Shown here: in pieces, positions 34,149 to 46,311 of the stretch | Layout: each line of letters begins with the position of its first letter | How positions within the stretch are numbered: position 1 is the first letter of the stretch | NCBI GenBank assembly: GCA_040437565.1 | Contig: JBDOQK010000001.1 | Location: forward strand, 496,001 to 560,000 | Direction: 5' to 3' | From: Albugo candida | Lineage: Eukaryota > Oomycota > Peronosporomycetes > Albuginales | DNA length: 64,000 nt | Notes under the pieces: model-generated | What the model was told of the DNA's origin: nothing | Databases searched by the model: none | Seen by the model: the letters and a program-made list of their open reading frames with translations, nothing else | Position numbers and translations under genes: made by a program

Positions 34149-36274
34149 CTAGCTACATTCTTGTAGTTGTTGGATTATATTCTCAATGCTCCAAATAAAT
34201 ATAGCACCTTCTGATCCGACAGTGATGATCTCCTTACGATCTGGAGATATCTTGGCAGCATTTATTGCTTCGCTGTGCCCCTTTCCGACAGCAATGGTTT
34301 CTCCGTTATCGTAGTGCCATATCTTTAGAATACCATCACGCCCGCCGGTCACAAATATAGCTCCACTGTTCTCAATGTCCATAGCCAGCATATCATCGTC
34401 AGAAGCATCTTCCAAAATACGTATCGCTTCACCGTCAAACGCATCATAATAAGTTACACGTCTGTCCGACCCGCAAGTCAGTAGCTGACTCTCGTCCGGA
34501 TGATACAGAATTCGTCGAAACACTGTGGAGGCAAACATTGCCTGTGTTCTTGCAAATGTTTCAAGATTCCATACGATACAGGAACCATCAGAAGATGCGC
34601 TCACGCAAGAGCTGAAATTGTCCAGCACTTGAATTGAATTCACAGCCCCTTGGTGTTCTTTGAGAGAGGCCTCCATTATTTGCCGTGTGCTTGTGATCTT
34701 CCAAACTCGTACACGACCATCTTTGCCTCCAGTTATAAGCTTCCACTCTTTTGCGGCCATTCCATTGCTGTATTCGGCATTATCACACACAGCCATGGCA
34801 GTTACCCCTTCATTGTGGGCATCTTGAATCACGAATTTTAGCTTTCCACTCTCGGGGAAAAATGCTCGCACCTTTCCATCATCCCACCCACTTACAATGA
34901 GCTTCCCATCGTAAGTTAGATCAATGCAGTTACAAATTAGATTTGGAACTTGAATGCGCAGGATTTCTTGACACTTGCGAGCATTCCAAATACGGATATC
35001 TGCTTTTGAGCATGTAAGAAATAGGTGGGAGTTTTCATCCGTGGATCGCTTTTTACATTTTGGAAAGACAGCGTCATTGATTGTGCTGTGATGGCAGGTG
35101 GAGCGTAGTTCCATTTTCAGTGTCAGCGAGAGACACGATGTGGTATTTTGCTCTTCCAGCCAGAATTTGTAAATGTTGGACTGATTTGTACCGGCATAGA
35201 ATTCACCCAGACGACCTTCAGATATAGACGTAATGCTTCCAAGCATTTTCTCAACACATTTAGTTGGTATTGGTGTGCTTTTGTCCGTGGGAGTGGAGGC
35301 AGAACCGATCCATAAACATGCTAACGTACCGTCACCGGCACCCACCAAAAGGAATCGCATATTTTCTTCGTTATCGTGAACTAGAACGGAGGTGATACCA
35401 AGACTGAAGCGTTCCTTTGTTGTGCGGTTGTAGAGCGGTTTTTGATTGCCAACAGGGGGCAGTACACAATTCCCTTTAGTCAAGTCACAATCAAGTGAGA
35501 TTTCCAGAAGATCCCCCGACTTTGTACCGCAATAAGCGTACTTATCGTCGGGAGATACAGCGATACACGTGATGATGCGTCTCAAGTTTCCAACATTCGC
35601 GCGTAAGTTATGGAATTTTCGATGTTTTGTGTCAACACGCCAGACACTGATCGCATAGTTGCCCCCAGTAACGAGTAATTCATTCCCATTGTTGCAGTGA
35701 AATGGACGAACAACAAGTGTCGATTCATCGCCCGATGGCGTTCCACAAATGGCTTCACCACTCTCAGCGTTCCAGCAAACAAGAGCGTTATCGTCCTGCC
35801 CCCCAATTGAGAGTAAAAAGGTATCCTGTGCGGAAAAGGCTACATCCTGCACTTTTCCCATATGCAGAACCAACCAATGCAAAAGTTTGCCGCTCTGATC
35901 AGCCTTGTTTTTCATATCCGATGTTGCAAGCTCAAAATTCCAGATTAGTAATGGAGCTTTATTTCCACGACTTTTGCTTTGCTGACCCGATGCAAGACGC
36001 TTCCCGTCGTTAGATAAAGTCAGACATGTGATAATATCGGTGTGCCCGTGTAAAAAAGCTTGGCTCAAACTCTTCAAATCTTTTATGACAATTGCCAAGC
36101 CAAGTGAATAGACCAAATACTTTCCGTCGGTCGTATATATTAGCGTATTGCTGCATGCTCCTAAGCATTTGACGAGGTATCAGCAAATTAGTCAATACAG
36201 AAGGATAGCCGCACACAGATTTTACCGTTGTATCCGATAACTCGACGAAGTTTAAGCTCTTGTGTGTCGACCAT
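34149..36274 (-). CDS. CFAP52: Cilia- and flagella-associated protein 52 (WDR16), WD40
   Basis: Exon 1 (36274-36226) encodes MVDTQELKLRRVIGYNG. After a 65-base intron, exon 2 (36160-34149) completes 686 residues, slightly longer than the roughly 620 of animal orthologues. Diagnostic pieces are DIITCLTLSNDGKRLASGQ, the LSIGGQDDNALVCWN repeat, RIQVPNLICNCIDLTYDGK, IVSGWDDGKVRAFFPESGKL and VTGGRDGILKIWHYDNGE. It should form two seven-bladed WD40 propellers. CFAP52 is a microtubule-inner protein of motile axonemes, so its presence says this organism makes flagella. The start is divergent with the unrecognised gene at 36460. Confidence 0.95.
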
Positions 36275-36459
36275 TAGTCCAAGAATTTTTAGTCAAAAGT
36301 CGCCTTGTCGTTAAGCTTCCTGACGGCTCAGTTTGCAATGGACTGAAGCCATCATTTGAAATTTCAAGTGCATTGATAGCGACTATAGATTGCTGTTGCA
36401 TTGACAATATCCTCATACCGAGATGGACCACTACGTCATTGGTTGAAAGGTCTCGAAAA

Positions 36460-37714
36460 ATGAATTCAAGGAGACGGAGTAGCGAGGAATCATTTTCACG
36501 TATTTTGCATTCGACTCAATCAATAGACTTTCATGAGTGGAATATTGAGTCTCTTGATCGCGCACTGGATTGGGCAAACGCGGTAGATGCGTCCGATTCC
36601 ACGACCAGCAAGTATGCATTAGAATCTAATTTTCTTAATTCTCTGCTGATGCCCAACGAGAGTAGATCAGGCACGGAGAGATTAGTTAGATGGATTATGC
36701 AAAGCGCGTACCTATCAACGCACCCAATGCGATCAGAAATTTTGCAAACGCTTGTACAAAAAGCAGCAGCGCAATTTGGAGCGATGAAAGTGCTGCGATC
36801 ATCGCTTATACGGTTTGCTTGTATCACTTGCAGTGAATTATGACGAGGGTGATGTGTCGTTTAGTGCAATGAATGATAAATCCAGGAGCTTGAAACTCGA
36901 TTTCTTGCTAGAGCAAGTACGCGTTCACAGCCAGTTCACCGAGCTTAAAGGTGCATTGAGAAAACTAATTACGATTGACAAGCTGTTGCCAATTTGGATC
37001 CACAGTATTATTAGGGGACGAGCGTGTTAGGATAACTTCTCCAGCAAGCTATTTCCTACTTCAAAGAAGTCTCCAGTTTGCACGCTTTGGAGACTGCATC
37101 TTAAAGAACATAAACATAGCTCTCGGGCAGTCGTTGGAGACTTATCACGATATAATGAAGAAGTTGCGATGCCATTTTGATCAAAATGGTGAATTCAAGG
37201 TGTGTCAATTACCTGCTTCTATTCACGAATCCTCAGACATTTGCAGGAAGTAGTCGCGCTTATGCTGTTATCAGAAAACTCCTCGGCAGATATCGTGAAA
37301 CAGGACATCATGAGCCTCTTCCGGGACTGGATCATCGAGAAACCCACGAGATTTTGGAGTTTTGACCCTTGGTTATCGGCTTCGATTGTAAATGAAGACT
37401 CTATTCTTGCTGAAAGCTATGTTGCTCATCTTTTTAGTTATGGACGCATTATGAAAGGCAAAATACCACTCTTTTTCATCCTAGTTGGTTTATCTAAGCT
37501 TCATTTTGTTCAGACTTCCAAACAAGGGTTGGAACACTTTTACTCAGTAAGTCTGAGATTAAAGATGTGGTTAGTGAGCACCTACGGAGAATGCATTTAT
37601 TGCGTACCGAAAGTACTTGAGCAAGCAGTCAGCGAACGGAAGAGCCGCGGAAATAAAATATGTTTGTATTGTTCAAAACGCTGCTGCTGCTTGTGTGCTG
37701 TGATTTTGACGTGA
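36460..37714 (+). CDS. Unrecognised helical protein, fragmented reading
   Basis: Coding evidence comes from several open stretches in order with plausible joins. The first (36460-about 36815) starts MNSRRRSSEESF. A frame change near 36815 leads to LLVSLAVNYDEGDVSFSAMN (to about 37010). A third stretch reads RITSPASYFLLQRSLQFARF (about 37030-37200). An intron (GTGTGTC...CCTCAG, about 37201-37244) leads to LQEVVALMLLSENSSADIVK, and the frame runs to 37714. The composition is leucine-rich and helical. I do not recognise a family. The frame change near 36815 could be a sequencing error. It starts 186 bases from CFAP52 (divergent) and ends 20 bases from the RFC5 stop (convergent). Confidence 0.55.
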
Positions 37715-37733
37715 ACGGAAGATTGATGCTGAT

Positions 37734-39054
37734 TTAGTCGGAAACCCCGTCCGTGGCCAGAAGATTTCTGGCCATGTAGTAGATCGAGACGAGAGAAATG
37801 AGTTGGAGTTTTTCAGATGCGCCTGTGGCTAATCGGTGTTCCAATTTAGCAAGCTCATCGTAAATAAAGTGCTGACACTTTGCCGGCAAATCTAGTTCAG
37901 TTGTATTGTGGTACACTTCTTTCATGATATCCGTCGTAGCGTAGCCTTTGGTCATTTGGATCGCTTGACATTTGTCAAAGGCGTCAGCCAATGAGTCATT
38001 CCACAATGAGTGGCAAATAGTTGCTACGTCTTCAGGTACTGGGTTGCCTGTGCATAAATAAACATTTTCCTCGTTCACTGTTGTATACGCAAGGGATGCT
38101 GCTTGAAGGATGTTCAGAATACGACGCATGTCACCCTTTCCAAGTTGCATCAATGCGTCAAAGCCTCCATCGGTCAAATTAATTCTATACAAGGAAGTTC
38201 AGCCTGGCAATTACTCAAAAATTCCAACACAAAGCTTTGCGAATTACTTTTCCAAGTCTCTTATTTGTTTGACCCGATCTCCAACCTGTGCCACATCTAA
38301 AGGTGCAAAACGGAATCGCATGCAACGGGACTGGAGAGCTGGTATTATTTTGCTCACGTAGTTACAGATCAGACAGAATCGCGTGTGTTTTGTGTACTTT
38401 TCGATTACTTCGAAATAAGAACGTTTTGTGAGCAAAATTCCATCGACAAATGAGCCTTGATACCTCGACGCAATGAAAATTGAGCATCATTTGTCATCGA
38501 GTCTGCTTCATCCAAAATGATCAGTTTGGAACCTGAACTACCAAGGTAAAAACAAGGTAATACAAGCTTCACGTGAGTTATATCCTCGCAATGTACACAT
38601 AGACACGTCAAGATCTTCTCACCTGAAAAGCTTTTTCGTTCCAGCAAACTCTTTGATTTGATTCCTAACAACGTCTATCCCTCGATCGTCGGATGCATTC
38701 AGCTACAGCGACTAAGATCAATCATAATGCGATACATAGTGCGTCCGATAGTACCTCCAGAACCATCGAGCTGAAATGCTTCCCATAGATCTTTCTTGCA
38801 ATTGCAATGATCATTGAAGTTTTACCAGTTCCGGGTGGTCCATAGAATAAAAGGTGCGGGAGTTTCTGCTTGTCTACGAGTTGATTAATAGTCGACACGA
38901 TCTCTTTATGGGCAATTATATCGTCCAATGTCGACGGTCGATACTTTTCTACCCAAGGCCATGAACTAGTGTCCCGAGCATACGAGGAAATACCAGCAAA
39001 TTCTGCTGTTCGGATCGATTCATCGTCTACAATCGACATGGTGATATCCGTCAT
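37734..39054 (-). CDS. RFC5: Replication factor C subunit (human RFC5, yeast Rfc3)
   Basis: Five exons (39054-38755, 38702-38623, 38537-38464, 38407-38248, 38184-37734) give 354 residues, close to the family norm of about 340. AAA+ motifs are intact: Walker [11 protein letters not shown], the [17 protein letters not shown] segment that marks this subunit across the first two introns, Walker [12 protein letters not shown], sensor 1 [10 protein letters not shown] and SRCMRFRF with the arginine finger. A C-terminal collar domain follows. The protein is part of the clamp loader that places PCNA on primed DNA. I took the ATG giving [17 protein letters not shown] at 39039 is an alternative. Confidence 0.95.
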
Positions 39055-40259
39055 TATTCGTGTGGTTGGTACTACCGAGAATTTTGTAGGCAGAAACAAC
39101 TGATTATTTATGGCAATATATAAGTACATAGAAACGTCGATCTCGAAACTGATGCAAATCCACAATTTATTGGATATAGATCAATAGGCCAAGATTTGTA
39201 GCCAAGATAGTTCTTCGTGATTGGAAGGCTCTGATACAAAGCCAAGCTTTTCCTACTTTACGCTTGTTCTAACCTTGGTTGTTGCACGCCCTTTTTTGGT
39301 AACAGCTTTTTGGTAACACAGCGATCTCACGCCTTCCCTTATAGCTAGCTAATTAAATCTGTAAATTTGAAATACGTGCAAGGTCTATCATCTTATCCGA
39401 AAACCTGACTTTCACTTGATGTGGAATTTCGGAACGTGCTTCTTTATTCGGTATTACATTGAGACTCCAAATCTGGAAGTATGGTGGTTGAGCTCGTTGA
39501 GTATGCTCCTAAAGTTGACCCGAGCTTATGTTGAGTTACCGCTTCTCTGTAGCTGGTCGTTTTTTCGCGGTTAAGCAGCTTGGCTTTGATGTCATATATT
39601 TATTTTGCTGTCTATTTTGTTATTTCCCAAGGAGGAATCGTATATTCCGTTGCAGTAATGGAGCCACGAAGTGAGATTGTAGTCGCTATATACCCTTCCT
39701 CTTTGGAATAGCCCAAATCAATCCCGAGTTGTGACATCAACCGCTGATAGAGATCAGTCTGACCGTACGGTCTGTTCTGTGAATCGATTGCGTCCAAGCC
39801 TCAGCTCAGTCTCCATGGTAGCGTAAATTTCAACAGTGTGTGCATTGTCATACATCATTCCTAATTCATACCATCATGAAAAACTCAGCGAATTATGTTC
39901 CCATGCGTCTACGACCGCGATCAAAAAAACATAACAGGGATGATTTGTCTCGAGCCGGAAATTCTGACACTTATTCGAGATTGCAGCGCATAGATGCAAT
40001 ATGTTTGTACAATATGTTTGAGACAAGCTGCCTTCTACGAGAAATCTCTGGCAATAGAGGAACTGGATAGCCATTAAAAAATATCATTATGAGAAACCTT
40101 TGTGTGGGTACAGTGCAGTGTTTGAAGGAGCGGTGGACCGTTATTGTGGAGAGCTTGAAAGTGCAATAAAGAAGAAAGGTAGATTCCTTTGCTCATTGAT
40201 ATACGTTTGATAGAGAAATAAGACTCCAGAAGGAGTGAGGAAAAAGCTGATCATATGGG
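39055..40259. other. Intergenic stretch with a possible small minus-strand exon
   Basis: The only notable open stretch is minus-strand 39797-39612, which reads YGQTDLYQRLMSQLGIDLGY and ends PPWEITK. It lacks its own ATG at the start and may be the last exon of a small gene whose first exon begins near 39860 (MMYDNAHTVEIYATMETEL). I do not recognise it. The rest shows nothing I can name. Confidence 0.3.
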
Positions 40260-43200
40260 ATGCGGAAAACGAAACATCAAATAACATTCCAGCGTGTGGC
40301 TCCTTCCAATGTTGCTTTACGAAAACTATACGAGGACCTCGATGATGTCAGGGAAAATCAATATAGACACCAAAAGCGGTCAAGTTGGATAATGAAAAGG
40401 ATCCTACCGACAGCACAACGGAAGAGAAATTGTATGAAGCGAAAAAAGAAGGCCCCCAGTCGAATTAATTGAGGAGTTGCTTCGGATATTTTCGTCTGAA
40501 AATTGTAACAGATTCGGCAGTGAAGGTGTTCCGACTTTGTCTTACTATAAATCTTCTACAAGCATTTCAGACAAAAGGTTCGTCGATTGCTTGACTAATC
40601 GACGTAAAGTCCGTGTATTTGAATTAGAGCAATCTTTTACGAAAACTAGAAAGAGCCCCCGCACCAATACTTAGAAGAATGTCAGCCCAATTTGTTGCGG
40701 GATCGCATGCACACATCACAGCGGGCAAGGAATGCATCACATCATTACAAAGTATGGACGATAGCGAGTGGAGCTTAATGATTTCAGGCTTCGCTGACGG
40801 TGTTGATGCAGAAGCAGANNNNNNNNNNNNNNNNNNNNNNNNNNNNNNNNNNNNNNNNNNNNNNNNNNNNNNNNNNNNNNNNNNNNNNNNNNNNNNNNNN
40901 NNNNNNNNNNNNNNNNNNCTATAAATCTTCTACAAGCATTTCAGACAAAAGGTTCGTCGATTGCTTGACTAATCGACGTAAAGTCCGTGTATTTGAATTA
41001 GAGCAATCTTTTACGAAAACTAGAAAGAGCCCCCGCACCAATACTTAGAAGAATGTCAGCCCAATTTGTTGCGGGATCGCATGCACACATCACAGCGGGC
41101 AAGGAATGCATCACATCATTACAAAGTATGGACGATAGCGAGTGGAGCTTAATGATTTCAGGCTTCGCTGACGGTGTTGATGCAGAAGCAGAAGGATGTG
41201 TAACCATCCCTCTTGTAGCGACGATTGCCAAGCATATGGCATTCTTGCTTGTGGAAGACGTGCTGTATGTCCCAGAAGATGTTTTGGTTGCAATTTTTTT
41301 CTTGCCTGAACCAACACTTGAGCAAGGTTAACAAATAACCTGGGATAATGATCCTCGTTTCTTTGAAATGAGTAGGGATGGGACAGGTGTAATTCGAAGA
41401 CAATACGACAATCATTTATGGACAGTACGGATGGAGTCGCTGGAATTAATTTCTTGCACGAAAGACTTGTACGTATTTGCCCAAAGAATATTCAGCTAAA
41501 GGGTAATCGCGGCATGGGTAAGGTTATAATGCTCAAGAGCTAAAGCAAAATTGACGATGCGTATTGTCGCTTTAGCAAGCAACGAAGGAAGACGTTTGGC
41601 AGAGAGCTCTTGACAGACAGATGGCTAGTAAACGATGTTATTTTTTCGGACCTGCTTATTCTTAGAATAAACAATGGATCGACTTATCTGCTGCTCTTGA
41701 GACCATAATGGAGGGGAGGGGGTAGTCCACGCCATTTGTAAGGTTTCTTGTTAAAGTGTGAGACGGAAGGGAAGTGAATGGATACATGAAAATTTACATG
41801 AAGTGGGTGAAGAGTTCTACACAGTAGGGCAATGGTGACTTGGTATTGGTATTTCAAAAAGTGGCTTAGGGCACATCAAGTTCGGGTCAAAATGTGTCTC
41901 AGCTCAGCTTATTGGAGCAAAATCATCTGGCGTTGATCAGATGTTGAAGACGATGATGCATCTGACTGGACTTTCTAGTTTTTTCTGGGTGCACGGGCTG
42001 GCGAATACTGTGTTACGTCAAGAGCCGTGTATAATGAAAAGGCGCAAGATGTACACCATACGATGCCATAATTGGCCTTTAAACAGGACATCCGTCAACT
42101 GCGAATGTTTGGTTTCTAAAGCTATTACATGTTACAATCTGAGCATGAACTGCAAGTGGCATTTTCTTAGGCTGCTGCGAAAACATTGGCTGTTGCCACG
42201 TATACTTCCTCAATGGAAACAGGAATGGTTCCATTTTGGATTTGGAGATCAATAGATCCATCAAAGGTAAGGACCGCGTGGACCTACATCCTCAAGGATG
42301 GCTACAAGACCTTCGATGAGTTTCTCTAAGAGGGGTGATCTGATGATCATAATGAGGACGAGCAAGTCATTTTTTCTCAACTAGCCGAATACGAAGCTTA
42401 ATCCGAAGAGTGTACGGCTAGGCGAAGGATAAGCGGGAAAAGATTATCTGTTGATATTTTTGGCGCAGAGAAACGTACTGGGAACATATAATACAAAGCA
42501 CTGCCATAACTGTACACAGAAATTAGGACGAGAACTCAGAAGAGCAATGTTGGCGAATGTGATGAAGCTCAGAGCAAGTGAATCATATGTGATGAAGCGG
42601 TAAATACATCTGTAAATGATTAATAGATTGCTGAAGCTGAAAGAAATGACGAGAGACATAATTGAGAATGACAGTCTTGGTAGTGGATCTGAAAATCATC
42701 TCGAGAAATCGGGACGCTGAGTCAGTTGATCACGTCCCGTCTGATCACAATGAACGATGCCGCAGACGATCTGGCTGATGATGAATACATAAATGAATGT
42801 CGAACTGATTCAAGTCACCAGCGTGAGATAGAAGAACATTAAGAAAATGAGCGAATATGTACAATTCTCTCCAGAGAAGTGATTGGACATGAACCTATAG
42901 CAAATGTAGAAATTCGTCGTATGTGCGAAAGGAAGCCTATCTAGATGGCTGCAAAGCTATTGAAAGTTCCTAGCTCGCAACATGCCCGGTCCTCTCAGAA
43001 ATGAAGTACTAAATGGGCTCTAAGGCTCGAAAACTACAAGGTGTATTCAGCATTTGCATCGCCGTGGAGAACGTGAATTGCACTGCAGCAATAAGGCATT
43101 TAGAATTATCTGCGATCAAAACATGCACATTTGTGGCGCGACTGTATGGATACCTGAATTGCTGCATTGGAAGTCAACGAAGTACTGAGGGAAATCCCAG

Positions 43201-44520
43201 TGCAATGTGAGTCTTCAATGTAAAATAGACGACGTGGTTTGGCTCAAGGCCCGAGCTGTGGATAGAGGGGACAAGAAGAGGCCTGGCACCAAGTTCAAGG
43301 AGACTTTTTCTCATGTCGCACATATGGCCACATTCAGAATGTTTATTGCGATGTGTATCCTACAAAATGTCGCAATCTATCAGAGCTGCATCAACAGCGC
43401 TAATTTTGCATTTTCTGGAAGAAATCGAGGTCTACCATTGCAATAAGGAAGTAATGATATCCATCATTGACCAAGCACTTTACGGATTACGCCAATTAGG
43501 AAGAGAATTCAACATCAGAGTGTCGCGCTGTTTTGTTTATCATGGATCAAATCAATGGGGGACGAAAAGGTATCTTTATTTTATTGCCATCGTGATCGTG
43601 ATCACTGTGCTTCTCACGTGGACGACATCTTGTGTGCGACAACTAAATACGTAGGGTTTCAGAAAGAATGTTTGCGCTAAAAATCAAGGCTTCTTTCTTG
43701 TTGAGCACGCACGTGGGTGTGCAGGTGGAGCAAACTGACCATTCTACGAAGATTTACGAGAAAAAGTGCTGTGAAGAAATCATTCAGCGCTACAATTCCG
43801 GTAATGCTCATTCAAGAAGAATTCTGATGGAAACAAACACTCGTTTAACTGGGGAGGATACAGATGTGGATCATATCAAGAGCTTCTCGGCTCGTTGATA
43901 TACCCTGCTACATGTATTAGACCTGATATTGCATTATCAGTTGAGCAGCTAAGCCGCCCTACGTGCAGAATCCCACTCAGAAGCACATCAGTGTTGCCAC
44001 AAGGGTACTCAGACNNNNNNNNNNNNNNNNNNNNNNNNNNNNNNNNNNNNNNNNNNNNNNNNNNNNNNNNNNNNNNNNNNNNNNNNNNNNNNNNNNNNNN
44101 NNNNNNNNNNNNNNGTATTAGACCTGATATTGCATTATCAGTTGAGCAGCTAAGCCGCCCTACGTGCAGAATCCCACTCAGAAGCACATCAGTGTTGCCA
44201 CAAGGGTACTCAGACACCTGATGTGCACAAAAAGTCGAGACAATGTATATTTGAAAACAAGCAGCGAGTCAACGATTAGAATTGATCGTCGACGGTAACT
44301 GCTACGCTAACTGGTGGAATGACCCCGACGCATGCACAAGTGTTACCGAATCCGTGCACTGCCTTGCTATAGGTGCAAATTTCGTAGGCGTCCAGATACC
44401 AGGACATTATGACGGAGTCAACAGAAGAGGTAGAATATGTCACATCATGCCAAGCTTGTATGGTTGGACAAGGACTACGAAATGGTTCAGTTTAAGACTT
44501 CTCAAACGTCAAATCTCGAT
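40260..44520 (+). mobile_element. Ty1/Copia fossil, strongly decayed
   Basis: Pieces in Copia order on the plus strand are a gag-like part with no clear motif (about 40260-41050), protease and pre-integrase (about 41050-41330, with AFLLVEDVLYVPED), integrase (about 41940-42260, with LTGLSSFFWVHGLANTVL), reverse transcriptase (about 43250-43560, with KRPGTKFKETFSHV and DQALYGLRQLGREF), its C-terminal end (about 43880-44010, with RPDIALSVEQLSRP) and RNase H (about 44280-44400). No LTR pair is recognised. It is broken very many times and is old. Gaps at 40819-40918 and 44015-44114 carry exact flank repeats of 274 and 101 bases. Confidence 0.78.
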
Positions 44521-46311
44521 CTAGTTTTTTGAAAATAAGCAGCCGATGTCATGGTAACTAATCATCATAGAGCCGCACGATAAGACACATTGAGCTGCAC
44601 TGGCATTACGTTCCAGATCAAGGGAAGAAAGAAAATGTGCCTTGTAGTAGGTGAAGACCAATGTCAACCCATCTGATATCATGACTAAAAACACTCGCCA
44701 GTGAAAGGCTTGAATGATTGAGTTCAATGATCGGTTGACCAGAGCAGCAGCATCCCAAAATGACGAAGTAACTTCCGGGGAGGGCGTGTCAGAAACCTCA
44801 TGTACGTCGGGTGCAGCGGCAGCAAGTTGAACACGTCGTTTGGTGGAAGACAGCAACGTAGTACACGCGGATGTTTAAGGTATCCGAATTTACCTCCAGC
44901 CCAACAAGTTCTTTCGGATGCGCGCGATTTCTATCAGAGCTTATCGAAATTTCTGATCTGGTAACACACCAACATTTTTACGTTGCTTGGCTTTTTTGGG
45001 CCTTTTGTGTAATTTCATGGAAGCAAAGGGACAAACGACATCATCTGTGCATGTCATGTGCTTATCACTAGCGATATATGGGAGAATGATGGTGTGTAAG
45101 TAATATACGAGTGCAATGTATCAAAATCATATTTCACCTAATCTTTGAGAAGGTTTAAGCGAAGAAATCATACCTCGAGTACCTAGCCAACACAAGAAGA
45201 TGACTGCTGATACATTAAGAGATACGTGGCAAAGAAGCAAACATGAACTGTTGTTAAAGCTATGATCATGAATAGCGAATAGATGCAAGAAGCACGATAT
45301 ACATCACTGAGAGCTTGCAAGTGGGATGTAGCATCAAGTTGTGCTAGGTATACTTGAATTGGAGACGTTCCCTTAATATGGGTATGGACACCAAGATAAT
45401 ATGCCTGAAAAGTTTCAGCCGGGTACATCGACGACTTTGGCGATTAATGAAGACGCACATATCACATTTTGTGCTGAATGATTCGCCACCTGCTTTATAC
45501 CCTCTCGCAAGCTCCTATGTAGAGAGGAACAGATCGTTTGGATTTGCTGCGGTGACAAGGAAAAAAGACGTCTTGACATAAAAATCGCTATTCACCATTC
45601 AGAAGGTTTGTAGGAACTGCTTCCAGTCATTCTCTAAAGGCGTGCCTTCTTGCTTCCAACAATTGGCTGCTGAATGAAGTGAGGCAAATGGATGGCCTCA
45701 TAGAAAAGGATGGGATGCAGATGCTCGACATCTCAAATTCTTGGCTACTTTCAACGGGACTCGTTTCCTCCCCTGAATTACAATGTAATTATAACTGTAT
45801 TATGTCTGCCAGACAGCAGATGCATAGTTGCTGAAGCCGCCCATGTTATAGATCCGTATACAATAGAGTGAAATTGTGCATGCGCAGACTAAAAATACGC
45901 ACATTGGAAATATTTATGTACTAAGGATGGCATCACGCATCTTGAATGCCGATGGATAGAAAAGCGGAACTGCCTGCATTTTTGTCTTCGAAATGATCAT
46001 TTTGATAAATTTGGCGAAGCAATGAGTACTTCCTGAACTGAGTCTCAAAATGCGTGGTCGCATTATCCAATGCAATTCGTCTTTCTTCTCAATGTCGGTG
46101 ATAAGTCTGTGTTGGGCTCAATTTTTTGAGCAGCGCTGTCCTTAGTATAAGAGTGCAGTGCAGTTCTGAGCTCTAGGGCGAGATTTCGTCAGGAAATTCT
46201 ACCATCTAACTCAAAGTTCTCTACCGAAGCAGCTCGTGTCGAGCCAAACTTGATCAAGTTCAAACTTTTCCAAAGAAACATTGGTATTCATCAGTCAACA
46301 TCCTACTTGAT
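44521..46311. other. Intergenic stretch with two weak minus-strand open frames
   Basis: Minus-strand 44856-44521 and 45428-45183 are open. The second starts MYPAETFQAYYLGVH and contains one convincing membrane segment (IYSLFMIIALTTVHVCFFAT). I recognise neither. They could be exons of one membrane protein or chance. Nothing else stands out. Confidence 0.3.
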
